Positions 16,951 to 24,646 of a DNA stretch of 64,000 nt are shown piece after piece. The notes below the pieces were generated by a model. That model searched no databases. It was not told where the DNA came from and saw only the letters and a list, made by a program, of their open reading frames with translations. This DNA is from Chryseobacterium sp. 3008163. GTDB taxonomy: Bacteria; Bacteroidota; Bacteroidia; Flavobacteriales; Weeksellaceae. Position numbers and translations under genes: made by a program. How positions within the stretch are numbered: the stretch's first letter is position 1; the number at the start of each line of letters is the position of its first letter. The stretch spans positions 620,001-684,000 of the forward strand of contig NZ_CP033070.1 of assembly GCF_003669035.1 (NCBI RefSeq). Reading direction: 5' to 3'.

Positions 16951-17119
16951 AAAAAACCTACAATAATCCAGTGATTTAGAGTAAACTCCTGATCTCCACG
17001 ATTTGATCTGATTCCTTCTCTCTGTAATCTGCGTAATGCAGCACGCCATTGAAAAGACTTTCGAACATTAATTGTTTAGTGTTGAGTTTACCTTAATGTG
17101 TTAGAATTACTGTAGGCAG
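16951..17119 (-). ncRNA. ssrS: Candidate 6S RNA (6S-Flavo type)
   Basis: The 218-bp space between zapA and rny can fold into one long rod. The ends pair over 13 bp (CCTACAGTAATTC at plus 17116-17104 read on the minus strand, with GGATTATTGTAGG at 16969-16957; two G-U pairs), and an inner stem pairs GTAAACTC with GAGTTTAC, with unpaired sides between the stems and a large inner region. A T-rich run follows the closing stem at the 3' end (plus 16951-16956), serving as terminator. The ~165-nt length, rod with internal bubble, and position after zapA (as for ssrS in enterobacteria) fit 6S RNA, which binds RNA polymerase. Not tested against a covariance model. Confidence 0.65.
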
Positions 17120-17132
17120 TTTTTTCGGAAAT

Positions 17133-17420
17133 TTACTTTCCGACTTCATTCAACGTCTGATTAATTTTTGCTAATCTTTCGTTGGTTGAATTTATATTTT
17201 TTTCGTAGTTCAGATTTACAACTTCTGCATTGGTTCCCAGTTTTAGGGCACACATTGCCAAAGCATCTTGTTTATCTCTCACATCGAAATTCTGTTCAAA
17301 ATCTTTAATCATATTTTCAATCTGCTTCCCCACTTTGCGCAAAGTTTCTTCCTCTGCCGCGGGTACATTCAGCGGATATACTCTTCCTGCAATGTTGATG
17401 GTTATTCTCCTTACCTCCAT
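17133..17420 (-). CDS. zapA: Cell division protein ZapA
   Basis: 95 residues. Starts MEVRRITINIAGRVYPLNVPAAEEETLRKVGKQI, the ZapA head domain, followed by a C-terminal helix with NLNYEKNINSTNERLAKINQ for the coiled coil. ZapA bundles FtsZ filaments at the division site. I chose ATG 17420 over an in-frame ATG 33 bases upstream because it gives the family start and because the upstream gene ends there: TAATG, a one-base overlap, indicating translational coupling. The 6S-like RNA follows immediately. Confidence 0.9.
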   Translation of the reverse strand: MEVRRITINIAGRVYPLNVPAAEEETLRKVGKQIENMIKDFEQNFDVRDKQDALAMCALKLGTNAEVVNLNYEKNINSTNERLAKINQTLNEVGK

Positions 17421-17722
17421 TATAGTCCACTGTTTTGAAGCTGCGCAATACAAAAGTCTACTTCTTTTACCAATCTGTTGATATGGTTTTTCATGAGTCT
17501 GTTGTGTTCAGGATTTCCTGATATTGCTGAATACAATTTTATATTTTTCTGTTCTTCTGCTAATACCTGATTTTTCTTTCTTTCTTCTTCATATTTCTTC
17601 TTCAAGTCTTCATGCTCTTTATTCAACTCTGATAACTTTTCAGAAAGATTTTGATGACTTTTATGAAGATTCAAAATCTTTTTTTCCAATTCTGAAAAAT
17701 TGTTTTCTAATTCTTGAAGCAT
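17420..17722 (-). CDS. Small coiled-coil protein coupled to zapA (ZapB-like candidate)
   Basis: 100 residues, nearly all predicted coiled coil: LENNFSELEKKILNLHKSHQ through KKKYEEERKKNQVLAEEQKN, then a short C-terminal region (NRLMKNHINRLVKEVDFCIA) resembling the regular helix of ZapA partners. Its stop overlaps the zapA start by one base. In gammaproteobacteria ZapA works with the coiled-coil protein ZapB; gene position and shape suggest an analogous partner here, but there is no sequence evidence of homology. Confidence 0.65.
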   Translation of the reverse strand: MLQELENNFSELEKKILNLHKSHQNLSEKLSELNKEHEDLKKKYEEERKKNQVLAEEQKNIKLYSAISGNPEHNRLMKNHINRLVKEVDFCIAQLQNSGL

Positions 17723-17810
17723 TTCAGGTTTCTAAATATTCTAACTAAAAGCAAAAATATGAAAATAAAAAGACTAACAAAAATAAATGTCTCTATATTT
17801 TGACTAAAAA

Positions 17811-17842
17811 CAAAAAGGAGATGCCAAAGCACCTCCTTTCTA
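17811..17842 (-). terminator. Terminator after porT
   Basis: Hairpin GGAGATG...CACCTCC with flanking AAA/TTT; on the minus strand the stem is followed by TTTTTGTTTTT. Confidence 0.65.
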
Positions 17843-17860
17843 TATTAATTTTTTATTATA

Positions 17861-18643
17861 TTATTCAAATTTCAATACAAACATAATCGCTCTTGTCTGT
17901 AAAGTAGATACTGCTGCAGACCAATAAGGTGGAGTTGTAGCGTTATCAGCAACCATTTCGTTGTTCATAAAGAACGTTCCTCTTACAGCTGGAGTCAATT
18001 TAAATTTATTGAAATAAAACTGAATTCCCATCTCTGCAGACCATGCAAAATTATGCGTTGTAGATCTAAAAACCTGTTGTTGGTTATCATCCTCTGAATC
18101 AGAATTCGACTGTAAATTAACGATGTAATTCACACCCGCCGCAACGTAGGGTCTTGAGTTGTACCATCTTTCACCATGAAATTCAAGCATAACAGGAATA
18201 TCTACCAAAGTAGACTTAACCTCTCTTACTTTATCTTTTTCAGTTAATAAAATCGGAGTAAATGCAGGATTCGTTAAACTTCCATTTTGATAAATATCAT
18301 TTCCCTGCGTATTGAAAGTCAATTGTCTCTGAGCAAACTGTAAACCCGGCTCTAATCTTACATCTAAGTAATCATGCACTCTGAATTTCGCAATCAAACC
18401 TGCTCCAAAGCTAGTACTAGATTTAGAACTTACAAGGTTCTGGTTATCAGCCATACCATATCTAGGGTTATGCACGATACGGTAATCAAGAATATTGCCA
18501 TTCAGATAAAACCCCCAACTGAACTTTTGCTGGTCAAAATCTTCCAGCTTGTCCATCCTGTTACGAGTTCTAAATTGAGCGTCTGCAAATGTTGCAATAC
18601 TAACTGAGGCTAAAACCAGAGCTTTTAATAGAAATTTATTCAT
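17861..18643 (-). CDS. porT: PorT-like outer-membrane beta-barrel protein (type IX secretion)
   Basis: 260 residues with a signal peptide (FLLKALVLASVSIATFADAQ) and a sequence of alternating aromatic strands ending in ...RAIMFVLKFE with a C-terminal Phe-Glu, typical of outer-membrane barrels. The early region RMDKLEDFDQQKFSWGFYLN and the later DVRLEPGLQFAQRQL resemble PorT, a component of the Bacteroidota type IX secretion and gliding machinery. It lies directly behind ubiE, an arrangement I recall from other Bacteroidota. A type IX sorting tail on the protein at 42.9-44.4 kb shows that the system is used. Confidence 0.78.
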   Translation of the reverse strand: MNKFLLKALVLASVSIATFADAQFRTRNRMDKLEDFDQQKFSWGFYLNGNILDYRIVHNPRYGMADNQNLVSSKSSTSFGAGLIAKFRVHDYLDVRLEPGLQFAQRQLTFNTQGNDIYQNGSLTNPAFTPILLTEKDKVREVKSTLVDIPVMLEFHGERWYNSRPYVAAGVNYIVNLQSNSDSEDDNQQQVFRSTTHNFAWSAEMGIQFYFNKFKLTPAVRGTFFMNNEMVADNATTPPYWSAAVSTLQTRAIMFVLKFE

Positions 18644-18646
18644 AGG

Positions 18647-19378
18647 TTATTTTGTTGCTTTATAAATTGTGGCTATACCTAAACTTAATTTTTTATATTC
18701 TACTTTTTTAAATCCTGTATCTAAAAGTATTTGTCTCATTTTCTCTCCAAACGGGAAAGCATTTACAGAATCCGGCAGATAAGTATACGCCCTATTGTCT
18801 TTAGAAACCAATCTTCCGATTGCCGGTAATATATTTTTGAAGTAAAACATATAAAACGGTCCTAAAAAACCCTCCACTTTTGAAAACTCAAGAATGTATA
18901 CGCTCTTGTTTTCTTTCACTACTCTTCTCAGCTCTGCCAAACCTTTTGTAAGGTTTTCAAAGTTCCTTACTCCAAATGCAACGGAAACAGCATCAAATCT
19001 ATTGTCCTCGAAAGGTAAATTTTCTGCATCGCCTTTCTGCATAGAAATTTTGCCGTCTAATTTAAGTTTTTTTATTTTAATAACGCCAACATTTAACATT
19101 TGTTGCGATAAATCTAAACCAACCACTTTTGCGTCAGTTCCTTTTTCCACAGCAATTGCTAAATCTCCTGTTCCAGTTGCTACATCAAGAACCTCCTGAG
19201 GAGCATCTTCTTTCATCATTTTTACCAGCTTATTTCTCCACAAAACATCTATTTTCATAGATAATGCATGGTTCAGTAAGTCGTATTTCGGCGCTATATT
19301 GTCGAACATATCCTCTACCTGGCTTTTTTTCGTTGCCTCAGAGTTGTAGGGAGTTACTTTGTTGATATCGTTTGTCAA
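18647..19378 (-). CDS. ubiE: Demethylmenaquinone methyltransferase
   Basis: S-adenosylmethionine-dependent C-methylation, last step of menaquinone synthesis. 243 residues. Motifs: DMFDNIAPKYDLLNHALSMK at the start, SAM-binding DVATGTGDLAIAVEKG, VVGLDLSQQMLNVG, and SVAFGVRNFENL, all standard for UbiE/MenG. It overlaps the upstream gene by 4 bases (ATGA) and is 3 bases from porT, so the three form one transcript. The quinone would serve cytochrome bd encoded at 39.6-42.0 kb. Confidence 0.93.
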   Translation of the reverse strand: MTNDINKVTPYNSEATKKSQVEDMFDNIAPKYDLLNHALSMKIDVLWRNKLVKMMKEDAPQEVLDVATGTGDLAIAVEKGTDAKVVGLDLSQQMLNVGVIKIKKLKLDGKISMQKGDAENLPFEDNRFDAVSVAFGVRNFENLTKGLAELRRVVKENKSVYILEFSKVEGFLGPFYMFYFKNILPAIGRLVSKDNRAYTYLPDSVNAFPFGEKMRQILLDTGFKKVEYKKLSLGIATIYKATK

Positions 19379-19944
19379 AACTTGTAATATTCTTTATAAT
19401 AATTAAGGTAATCTTGTTTTCTAAAGATCTTTGAACGTGATTCTACTTTATCAATATTCTTTATCAGTTGATCATATTCTTCGTCTACATTATAGTAAAA
19501 ATCGTCTGTATAAAGCTTGTTGAAGTGTTTTGCACCCCCAAAATATGGTTTTCCATCAATGATGGTTTTATCCAACGCCAAAAGTAATGAATCTTTTTTA
19601 AGATTGTACCCATAATATTGATCATTAACATAATAATCCTTATGCGCAATGTTGATCAAGCCCCTTACTTTATTCACTTCAAATGCAGAATCGTAAAGAA
19701 GCTTCTTATTTTGATTAAAAACTTTGATAGAATTTTTCCCTTTTTTAAGATCAACCTTAACAAATTGTCCCCCAGAAATCACTCCCTCAGAACCATTATT
19801 AATCTTATAGTAATAGGTATCTGGCGTAGGGTTGTCTACAATGTAATAATTTTTTTTGGCTAAGAAAAAGAAGTACACTCCAAAAGCAAGTATAAATACC
19901 ACTGATGCTATAAGTAACCCTTTTAACGACGGATTGTTTTTCAT
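19375..19944 (-). CDS. Membrane-anchored protein of unknown function
   Basis: 189 residues. One N-terminal transmembrane helix (GLLIASVVFILAFGVYFFFLA) followed by a periplasmic part with a small beta-rich segment (YYKINNGSEGVISGGQFVKV, KKGKNSIKVFNQNKK) and an unusually Tyr/Asp/Lys-rich tail ending YLNYYKEYYKF. I do not recognise the family. It overlaps ubiE by 4 bases and heads the ubiE-porT transcript, so a role at the envelope is likely but undefined. Confidence 0.6.
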   Translation of the reverse strand: MKNNPSLKGLLIASVVFILAFGVYFFFLAKKNYYIVDNPTPDTYYYKINNGSEGVISGGQFVKVDLKKGKNSIKVFNQNKKLLYDSAFEVNKVRGLINIAHKDYYVNDQYYGYNLKKDSLLLALDKTIIDGKPYFGGAKHFNKLYTDDFYYNVDEEYDQLIKNIDKVESRSKIFRKQDYLNYYKEYYKF

Positions 19945-19966
19945 AGATTGTAAAGCACAATTTTTG

Positions 19967-19974
19967 CAAATTTA
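19967..19974 (-). promoter_or_regulatory. -7 element TAAATTTG for the ubiE-porT unit
   Basis: Minus-strand TAAATTTG (TAnnTTTG), 22 bases before the ATG at 19944, in the 100-bp region shared with the divergent FabH-like gene. Confidence 0.5.
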
Positions 19975-20011
19975 ATAATAATTTTAATTCTTTCTTATTA
20001 ATATTAATTAT

Positions 20012-20019
20012 TAACTTTG
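20012..20019 (+). promoter_or_regulatory. -7 element TAACTTTG for the FabH-like gene
   Basis: TAACTTTG matches TAnnTTTG and lies 25 bases before the ATG at 20045. A clear -33 TTG was not found. Confidence 0.5.
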
Positions 20020-20044
20020 CATCTTTATAAAATCATTAAAACGA

Positions 20045-21112
20045 ATGCCGAATACGATCATTATTGGTTCTGGATCTTACATTCCTAACAGAGTTATTGG
20101 TAGAGATTATTTTCTAAATTCTGAATTCTATACCGATGAAGGCGAAAAAATAGACAAGCCAAACGAAGAAATTATCTCAAAATTTGTAGAAATTACAGAA
20201 ATTGAAAACAGAAGATACATAGGCGAAGACACGTCAAACTCAAAAATTGGTTACGAAGCTGCAAAAATTGCTCTTGAAGACGCAAAAGTTGATGGTGAAG
20301 ATTTAGATTACATCATCTACGCAAGTAATTTTGGTGAAGTAGGAACCAATGGCGCTGCGAACTTTATGCCGAATATGGCAGGACGAGTGAAGAATCATTT
20401 AGGCATCAAAAACAGAAAATGTATCACTTATGATATGATTTTTGGATGTCCGGGTTGGGTTGAAGCAATGATTTTAGCAGACCACTTTATCAAAGCCGGA
20501 GTTGCCAAAACAATACTTGTGGTCGGTTCAGAAACTTTAAGCAGAGTAACTGATCCTTACGACAGAAATAAAATGATTTTCGCTGACGGTGCAGGTGCAG
20601 TTGTTGTAAAAGCAACTAACGAAGAAAATGTAGGTATTATTTCTCATAATACCATTTGTGACAACGGTCCTGAGCTTGAATATTTAAGAAACGGCGCGTC
20701 CATCAACAAAGATTTTGACGACCAAAAACTGTATATCAGAATGATGGGTAGAAAAATCTACGAATATGCACTTAAAAATGTTCCCGTTGCCATCAAAGAA
20801 ACTATCGACAATGCAGGATTATCTATTGATGATATCGACAAAATTCTAATCCACCAGGCCAATGCTAAGATGGATTATGCAATGATCGACAGACTTCACA
20901 AACTGTACGAAGTGAAAGATTACGACCACGCAATTTCACCAATGACGATTCAGGAGTTTGGAAATTCTTCTGTAGCAACCATTCCTACCATGTTTGATTT
21001 AATAATTAAAGGAAAAATGGATGGTCATACGTTTAAAGAAAAAGGGAACATTGTGATGACTTCGGTAGGTGCCGGAATGAATATCAATGCGATCGTTTAT
21101 AAATTTCCTTAA
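20045..21112 (+). CDS. 3-oxoacyl-ACP synthase III (FabH-like) family protein
   Basis: 355 residues of thiolase fold. The catalytic triad is visible: Cys in DMIFGCPGWVEAM, His in ILIHQANAKMD, and Asn in EFGNSSVATIPTM. The N-terminal segment has an insertion (NSEFYTDEGEKIDKPNEEII) compared with housekeeping FabH, and the active-site loop FGCPGW differs from the usual AACAGF, so it may condense a special starter unit rather than start bulk fatty-acid synthesis. It stands alone with its own promoter and terminator. Confidence 0.85.
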   Translation: MPNTIIIGSGSYIPNRVIGRDYFLNSEFYTDEGEKIDKPNEEIISKFVEITEIENRRYIGEDTSNSKIGYEAAKIALEDAKVDGEDLDYIIYASNFGEVGTNGAANFMPNMAGRVKNHLGIKNRKCITYDMIFGCPGWVEAMILADHFIKAGVAKTILVVGSETLSRVTDPYDRNKMIFADGAGAVVVKATNEENVGIISHNTICDNGPELEYLRNGASINKDFDDQKLYIRMMGRKIYEYALKNVPVAIKETIDNAGLSIDDIDKILIHQANAKMDYAMIDRLHKLYEVKDYDHAISPMTIQEFGNSSVATIPTMFDLIIKGKMDGHTFKEKGNIVMTSVGAGMNINAIVYKFP

Positions 21113-21138
21113 GACTTAAATAAATTTAAAAAAATATA

Positions 21139-21174
21139 AAAAAAGCACAGAGGAATTTTCTTTTGTGCTTTTTT
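21139..21174 (+). terminator. Terminator after the FabH-like gene
   Basis: Stem AAAAAAGCACA (21139-21149) with TGTGCTTTTTT (21164-21174) and a 14-nt loop, T-run included in the arm. Confidence 0.7.
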
Positions 21175-21185
21175 AAAACTTAGTT

Positions 21186-22391
21186 ATGCAAAGAAATTTT
21201 TTATTTATAGCTGCCATCTTCTTGTTTCTCGAAGTCTATATCTATCAAGCAATAAGAACCTTAACAGATAATTCATGGATCAAAATAGGCTACTGCGTCT
21301 TATCTTTGGCTATCTACGGATTCTTTGCTTACGAGGTTTCGCATTTTCAAAGGTCAGACAGAAGTACGATGAGAGCACAAATCATGATCTCTTTGTTTTT
21401 GGTCTTTATTTTACCTAAAATATTCATCGTATTATTTTTATTGATTGATGATATTTTCAGAACAGGTGGATATTTAATTGGCTTAACGAGACCAACAGAG
21501 AATTTCTTCCCGGAAAGAAGGAAATTTCTAAGCATTATGGGACTTGGTTTAGGAGGAGTACTTTCGGCTTTATTTATCGACGGAATTACTTTCGGTAAAT
21601 ACAGACATACCGTAAGAAAAGTAAAAGTTAAAATTAAAAACCTTCCTCTAAGTTTTAAAGGATATAAAATTATTCAGATTTCAGACGTTCACAGCGGAAG
21701 TTTTTCAGACCCAAGAAAACTGGAGCACGCTATTGAATTGATCAACGAACAAAACGCAGATTTGGTTTTATTTACCGGAGATATGGTCAACAATGTTTCT
21801 GAAGAATTCAAACCTTTTATTCCTCTTTTTTCTAAAATTAAAGCGAAAGACGGCAAGTTTGCAGTGTTAGGAAATCATGATTACGGTGATTATGTAACTT
21901 GGGATTCTCCTAATGCAAAAAAAGTGAATCTTGATAATTTGATCGAATATGAAAGACAGGCAGGTTTTGAAATGCTAATGAATGAAAACCGTGCAATCGA
22001 CAGAAACGGAGAAAAACTTTATATTTTAGGCGTTGAAAACTGGGGACTGAAGCCCTTTCCACAATTTGGAAAGATCGACAAAGCATTAGAAAACGTTCCG
22101 CAAAATGCTGCAAAAATATTAATGAGCCATGACCCTACTCATTTTGATTATGTGGTTAAAAAACATCCTGCAGATATCAGTTTGACACTTTCCGGTCATA
22201 CGCACGGAATGCAGTTTGGATTGGATTTAAAAAACATCAAATGGTCGCCTGTACAATATCGTTATCCTAAATGGGCAGACTTATACGAAAGTGAAGAAAA
22301 AATGCTTTATGTGAACCGTGGTTTCGGGGTTTTAGGATATCCTGGGAGAGTCGGAGTATTGCCTGAAATTACATTATTGGAACTTTCTTAG
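21186..22391 (+). CDS. Membrane metallophosphoesterase (YaeI-like)
   Basis: 401 residues. An N-terminal region with about four membrane segments (to about residue 130) precedes a calcineurin-like phosphoesterase domain with the ordered metal motifs QISDVHSG, LFTGDMVNN, LGNHDYGDY, MSHDPTHFDY and SGHTHGMQFG. This is the arrangement of YkuE/YaeI-type enzymes acting on lipid or phosphodiester substrates at the membrane. The substrate is unknown. A small unknown gene follows after 27 bases. Confidence 0.85.
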   Translation: MQRNFLFIAAIFLFLEVYIYQAIRTLTDNSWIKIGYCVLSLAIYGFFAYEVSHFQRSDRSTMRAQIMISLFLVFILPKIFIVLFLLIDDIFRTGGYLIGLTRPTENFFPERRKFLSIMGLGLGGVLSALFIDGITFGKYRHTVRKVKVKIKNLPLSFKGYKIIQISDVHSGSFSDPRKLEHAIELINEQNADLVLFTGDMVNNVSEEFKPFIPLFSKIKAKDGKFAVLGNHDYGDYVTWDSPNAKKVNLDNLIEYERQAGFEMLMNENRAIDRNGEKLYILGVENWGLKPFPQFGKIDKALENVPQNAAKILMSHDPTHFDYVVKKHPADISLTLSGHTHGMQFGLDLKNIKWSPVQYRYPKWADLYESEEKMLYVNRGFGVLGYPGRVGVLPEITLLELS

Positions 22392-22418
22392 CTTAAAATC
22401 TTTAAATCATACCGCTAC

Positions 22419-22709
22419 ATGGAAGTAATTGATTTTGAATCTAAATCCTGGTTTTTTCTAAGTAATGACAAAGATTATTATATTGATGTAAACTGCAGTT
22501 TTTCATTTGTTGGCTTCAATATGCTAATTCAATTAAACACTTCGGAATTGAATGAGTATCAAAATCTTGGGAGAGATTATTTAAATTCTTTGGTGAAAAA
22601 CATTCAACAATACGCGCTTTCCAATTATAATGACAGAAATATAAAAGTAGATGTTGAAAGATTAGCAAATGAAGCTATTATTAAATTCTTAGAAGAAAGC
22701 TACAAATAA
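22419..22709 (+). CDS. Small protein of unknown function
   Basis: 96 residues, no signal peptide or membrane segment. Begins MEVIDFESKSWFFLSNDKDYYIDVNC and contains the helix-forming stretch NSLVKNIQQYALSNYNDRN. I do not recognise it. Being 27 bases behind the phosphoesterase gene on the same strand, it is probably co-transcribed with it. Confidence 0.55.
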   Translation: MEVIDFESKSWFFLSNDKDYYIDVNCSFSFVGFNMLIQLNTSELNEYQNLGRDYLNSLVKNIQQYALSNYNDRNIKVDVERLANEAIIKFLEESYK

Positions 22710-22721
22710 TATTGTAGGCAA

Positions 22722-23474
22722 TTAAAAAATATAATCCTTCATTCTCGACGTCGCCAATTCTTTTTCATTAATCCAGGTCAGGAAATCTTCCAGCTTGTCT
22801 TCCATTTTTTTTCCGCAGTTGTAGCTTCTGTAAAACGGAACTTTAAACTTATATCTTTTCACATCTGTGAATTGCCAAGAGTCAAGGTAAACCAATACAA
22901 ACTCGTCATTTTTCAGCGTTTCAAAAACCATATTCTGATAATATTTCATCGGTAAAGTCTGAAATACAAAATCATTATATGGAAGCTGACAGTAAGGAGA
23001 AATACTTTCCGGAACGATACTGATTCCGTTCTCTTCAGTAATCTCAGAATCTCTCTTCAGACGCTTAAAAGGAAACAAAATATCGGCATTATCAATATTA
23101 GAAATATAGTTGAATCCCATTAATTTCAAATCAGATTCAGCGATTTTAAATTCTTTTTGTCGAATGCCTTTGATTTGTTTTTCTAAAAAATCCTCAGCAT
23201 TTTTTTTGGCTTCTTCTATTTGTGAAGCGGAAGAGTTTTTATTGTAAAAAGCAATTTCGTGCCCTTGAGCAGAAATTGCTTTTATTAAATTTTTAAGTTT
23301 TTCGACAAGAGAAATCTCGATAAAAAAACTTGCTTTTATTTCATGAATGTCTAAAATTCTAAGCACCGATTTTGTATTCGCTTCAGTGATTGCCAACCTT
23401 TCATCATTGGAAATCTGAACTTCTTTTTTAGTTTCAGATTCAATATTTATCAAATTAAAGGTCAGTAAAATCAT
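22722..23474 (-). CDS. Polysaccharide-deacetylase-like protein
   Basis: 250 residues. The pattern LRILDIHEIKASFFIE, KAISAQGHEIAFYNKNS is that of NodB-type carbohydrate esterases (ASFF...GHEIxxH), and DEFVLVYLDSWQFTD matches the later strand. However, the early Asp-Asp metal motif is not evident and the usual His in GHExxxH is Asn here (GHEIAFYN), so catalytic activity is uncertain; it may be a degenerate or differently metallated member. Single gene; the repeat-bearing 23475-23583 region lies upstream. Confidence 0.7.
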   Translation of the reverse strand: MILLTFNLINIESETKKEVQISNDERLAITEANTKSVLRILDIHEIKASFFIEISLVEKLKNLIKAISAQGHEIAFYNKNSSASQIEEAKKNAEDFLEKQIKGIRQKEFKIAESDLKLMGFNYISNIDNADILFPFKRLKRDSEITEENGISIVPESISPYCQLPYNDFVFQTLPMKYYQNMVFETLKNDEFVLVYLDSWQFTDVKRYKFKVPFYRSYNCGKKMEDKLEDFLTWINEKELATSRMKDYIF

Positions 23475-23538
23475 TTAAACTTAAATTTACATAAAATTTA
23501 TAAAACACTATCAATCAATAGTTAAAATACAATTTAAT

Positions 23539-23582
23539 TAAAGTAAAACTTTACACTAAATAAAGTAAAACTTTACACTAAA
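23539..23582. repeat. Tandem duplication of a 22-bp sequence
   Basis: Two exact adjacent copies (23539-23560, 23561-23582) of a 22-mer that contains the short palindrome GTAAA-AC-TTTAC. It lies 1 base beyond the tdh stop codon and about 65 bases upstream of the deacetylase-like gene (both minus strand), so it could be an operator pair for the latter or part of the tdh 3' end. Confidence 0.7.
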
Positions 23583-23583
23583 T

Positions 23584-24534
23584 TTACTTAGACAATTTGA
23601 CCTTTAGATTTTTAATCATGTCTTTAGACATTTCAGAAATTCCGAAATCATAAGAAAGATTCCAGTCTTTTTTGGCGATAGAATCATCAATTGACGACGG
23701 CCAAGAATCTGCAATTGCTTGTCTGAAATCCGGTTTATAATCAATTTCAAATTCAGGAATTTCCTTCTTAATTTCAGCAGCCAATTCTTTTGGAGTGAAA
23801 GACATTCCACCTAAATTATAAGAAGAACGAATAGTCAAACTTTCTTTCGGAGCTTCCATTAGCTTCAAAGTTGCGTTGATCGCATCATCCATATACAACA
23901 TTGGCATCGCTGTATCTTCTGAAATAAAACTTGTGTATTTCCCCTCTTCCACTGCCTCGTAGAAAATCTCAACAGCGTAATCAGTCGTCCCTCCACCTGC
24001 TGGAGTTTTCCAAGAAATCAATCCAGGATATCTGATACTTCTTACATCCACACCATATTTATCAAAATAATACTCACACCATTTTTCACCTGCCATTTTT
24101 GAAATTCCATAGACAGTAGTGGGATTCAAAACAACATCCTGAGCAACATCATTTTTAGGAATTCCTTTTCCAAAAACGGCTATTGAACTAGGCCAGAAAA
24201 TCTTTTGAAGCAAACCTTCTTTTGCCATTTCACAAAAATGAAGAAGTGGCTCAAGATTCAGTTTCCATGCGAAAATAGGCTGCTTTTCAGACGTTCCCGA
24301 TAAAAGTGATGCCAAGTGATAAACGGTTGTAATTTCGTAATCTTTGATCACTTGTTTTACTAACTGAGTGTTGGTCACATCCATTCTTTCGTAATGACCG
24401 GCAGAAGTAAGCCCTTTTTGGTACCTATCGAGGCCTGAAGCGACCACATTATCAGCTCCGTGAATTTCTACAAGTCTGTTGGTAAGCTCGGTCCCGATTT
24501 GGCCCAAAGCTCCTGTAATCAATATTTTTTCCAT
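23584..24534 (-). CDS. tdh: L-threonine 3-dehydrogenase, short-chain (extended SDR) type
   Basis: 316 residues. NAD-binding motif ITGALGQIGTEL at the N-terminus, the catalytic pair in TTVYGISKMAGEKWCEYY (Tyr-x3-Lys), PSSIAVFG, and the family segment RYPGLISWKTPAGGGTTDYA characteristic of SDR-type threonine dehydrogenases of flavobacteria. It oxidises L-threonine to 2-amino-3-ketobutyrate. Other NAD-dependent epimerase activities are the alternative, but the GGGTTDYAVEIFY segment argues for threonine dehydrogenase. Confidence 0.85.
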   Translation of the reverse strand: MEKILITGALGQIGTELTNRLVEIHGADNVVASGLDRYQKGLTSAGHYERMDVTNTQLVKQVIKDYEITTVYHLASLLSGTSEKQPIFAWKLNLEPLLHFCEMAKEGLLQKIFWPSSIAVFGKGIPKNDVAQDVVLNPTTVYGISKMAGEKWCEYYFDKYGVDVRSIRYPGLISWKTPAGGGTTDYAVEIFYEAVEEGKYTSFISEDTAMPMLYMDDAINATLKLMEAPKESLTIRSSYNLGGMSFTPKELAAEIKKEIPEFEIDYKPDFRQAIADSWPSSIDDSIAKKDWNLSYDFGISEMSKDMIKNLKVKLSK

Positions 24535-24594
24535 AGTAGGTTTCTTTTACCATTATTAGATTTGGCAAAAGTAAAAAAATCAAACTAACCAAAA

Positions 24595-24626
24595 ATAAAA
24601 AAGGTGCGCAAAACACACCTTTTTTT
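24595..24626 (-). terminator. Terminator after the TonB-dependent receptor gene
   Basis: AAAAAAGGTG with CACCTTTTTT around a 9-nt loop; on the minus strand the T-run follows the stem. Confidence 0.6.
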
Positions 24627-24646
24627 AAATATAATCAAAATAATAT

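Noticed and set aside
16915..17049. Open-frame extension upstream of rny
   Set aside because: It runs through the 6S-like RNA and its terminator; the family start is at 16914.
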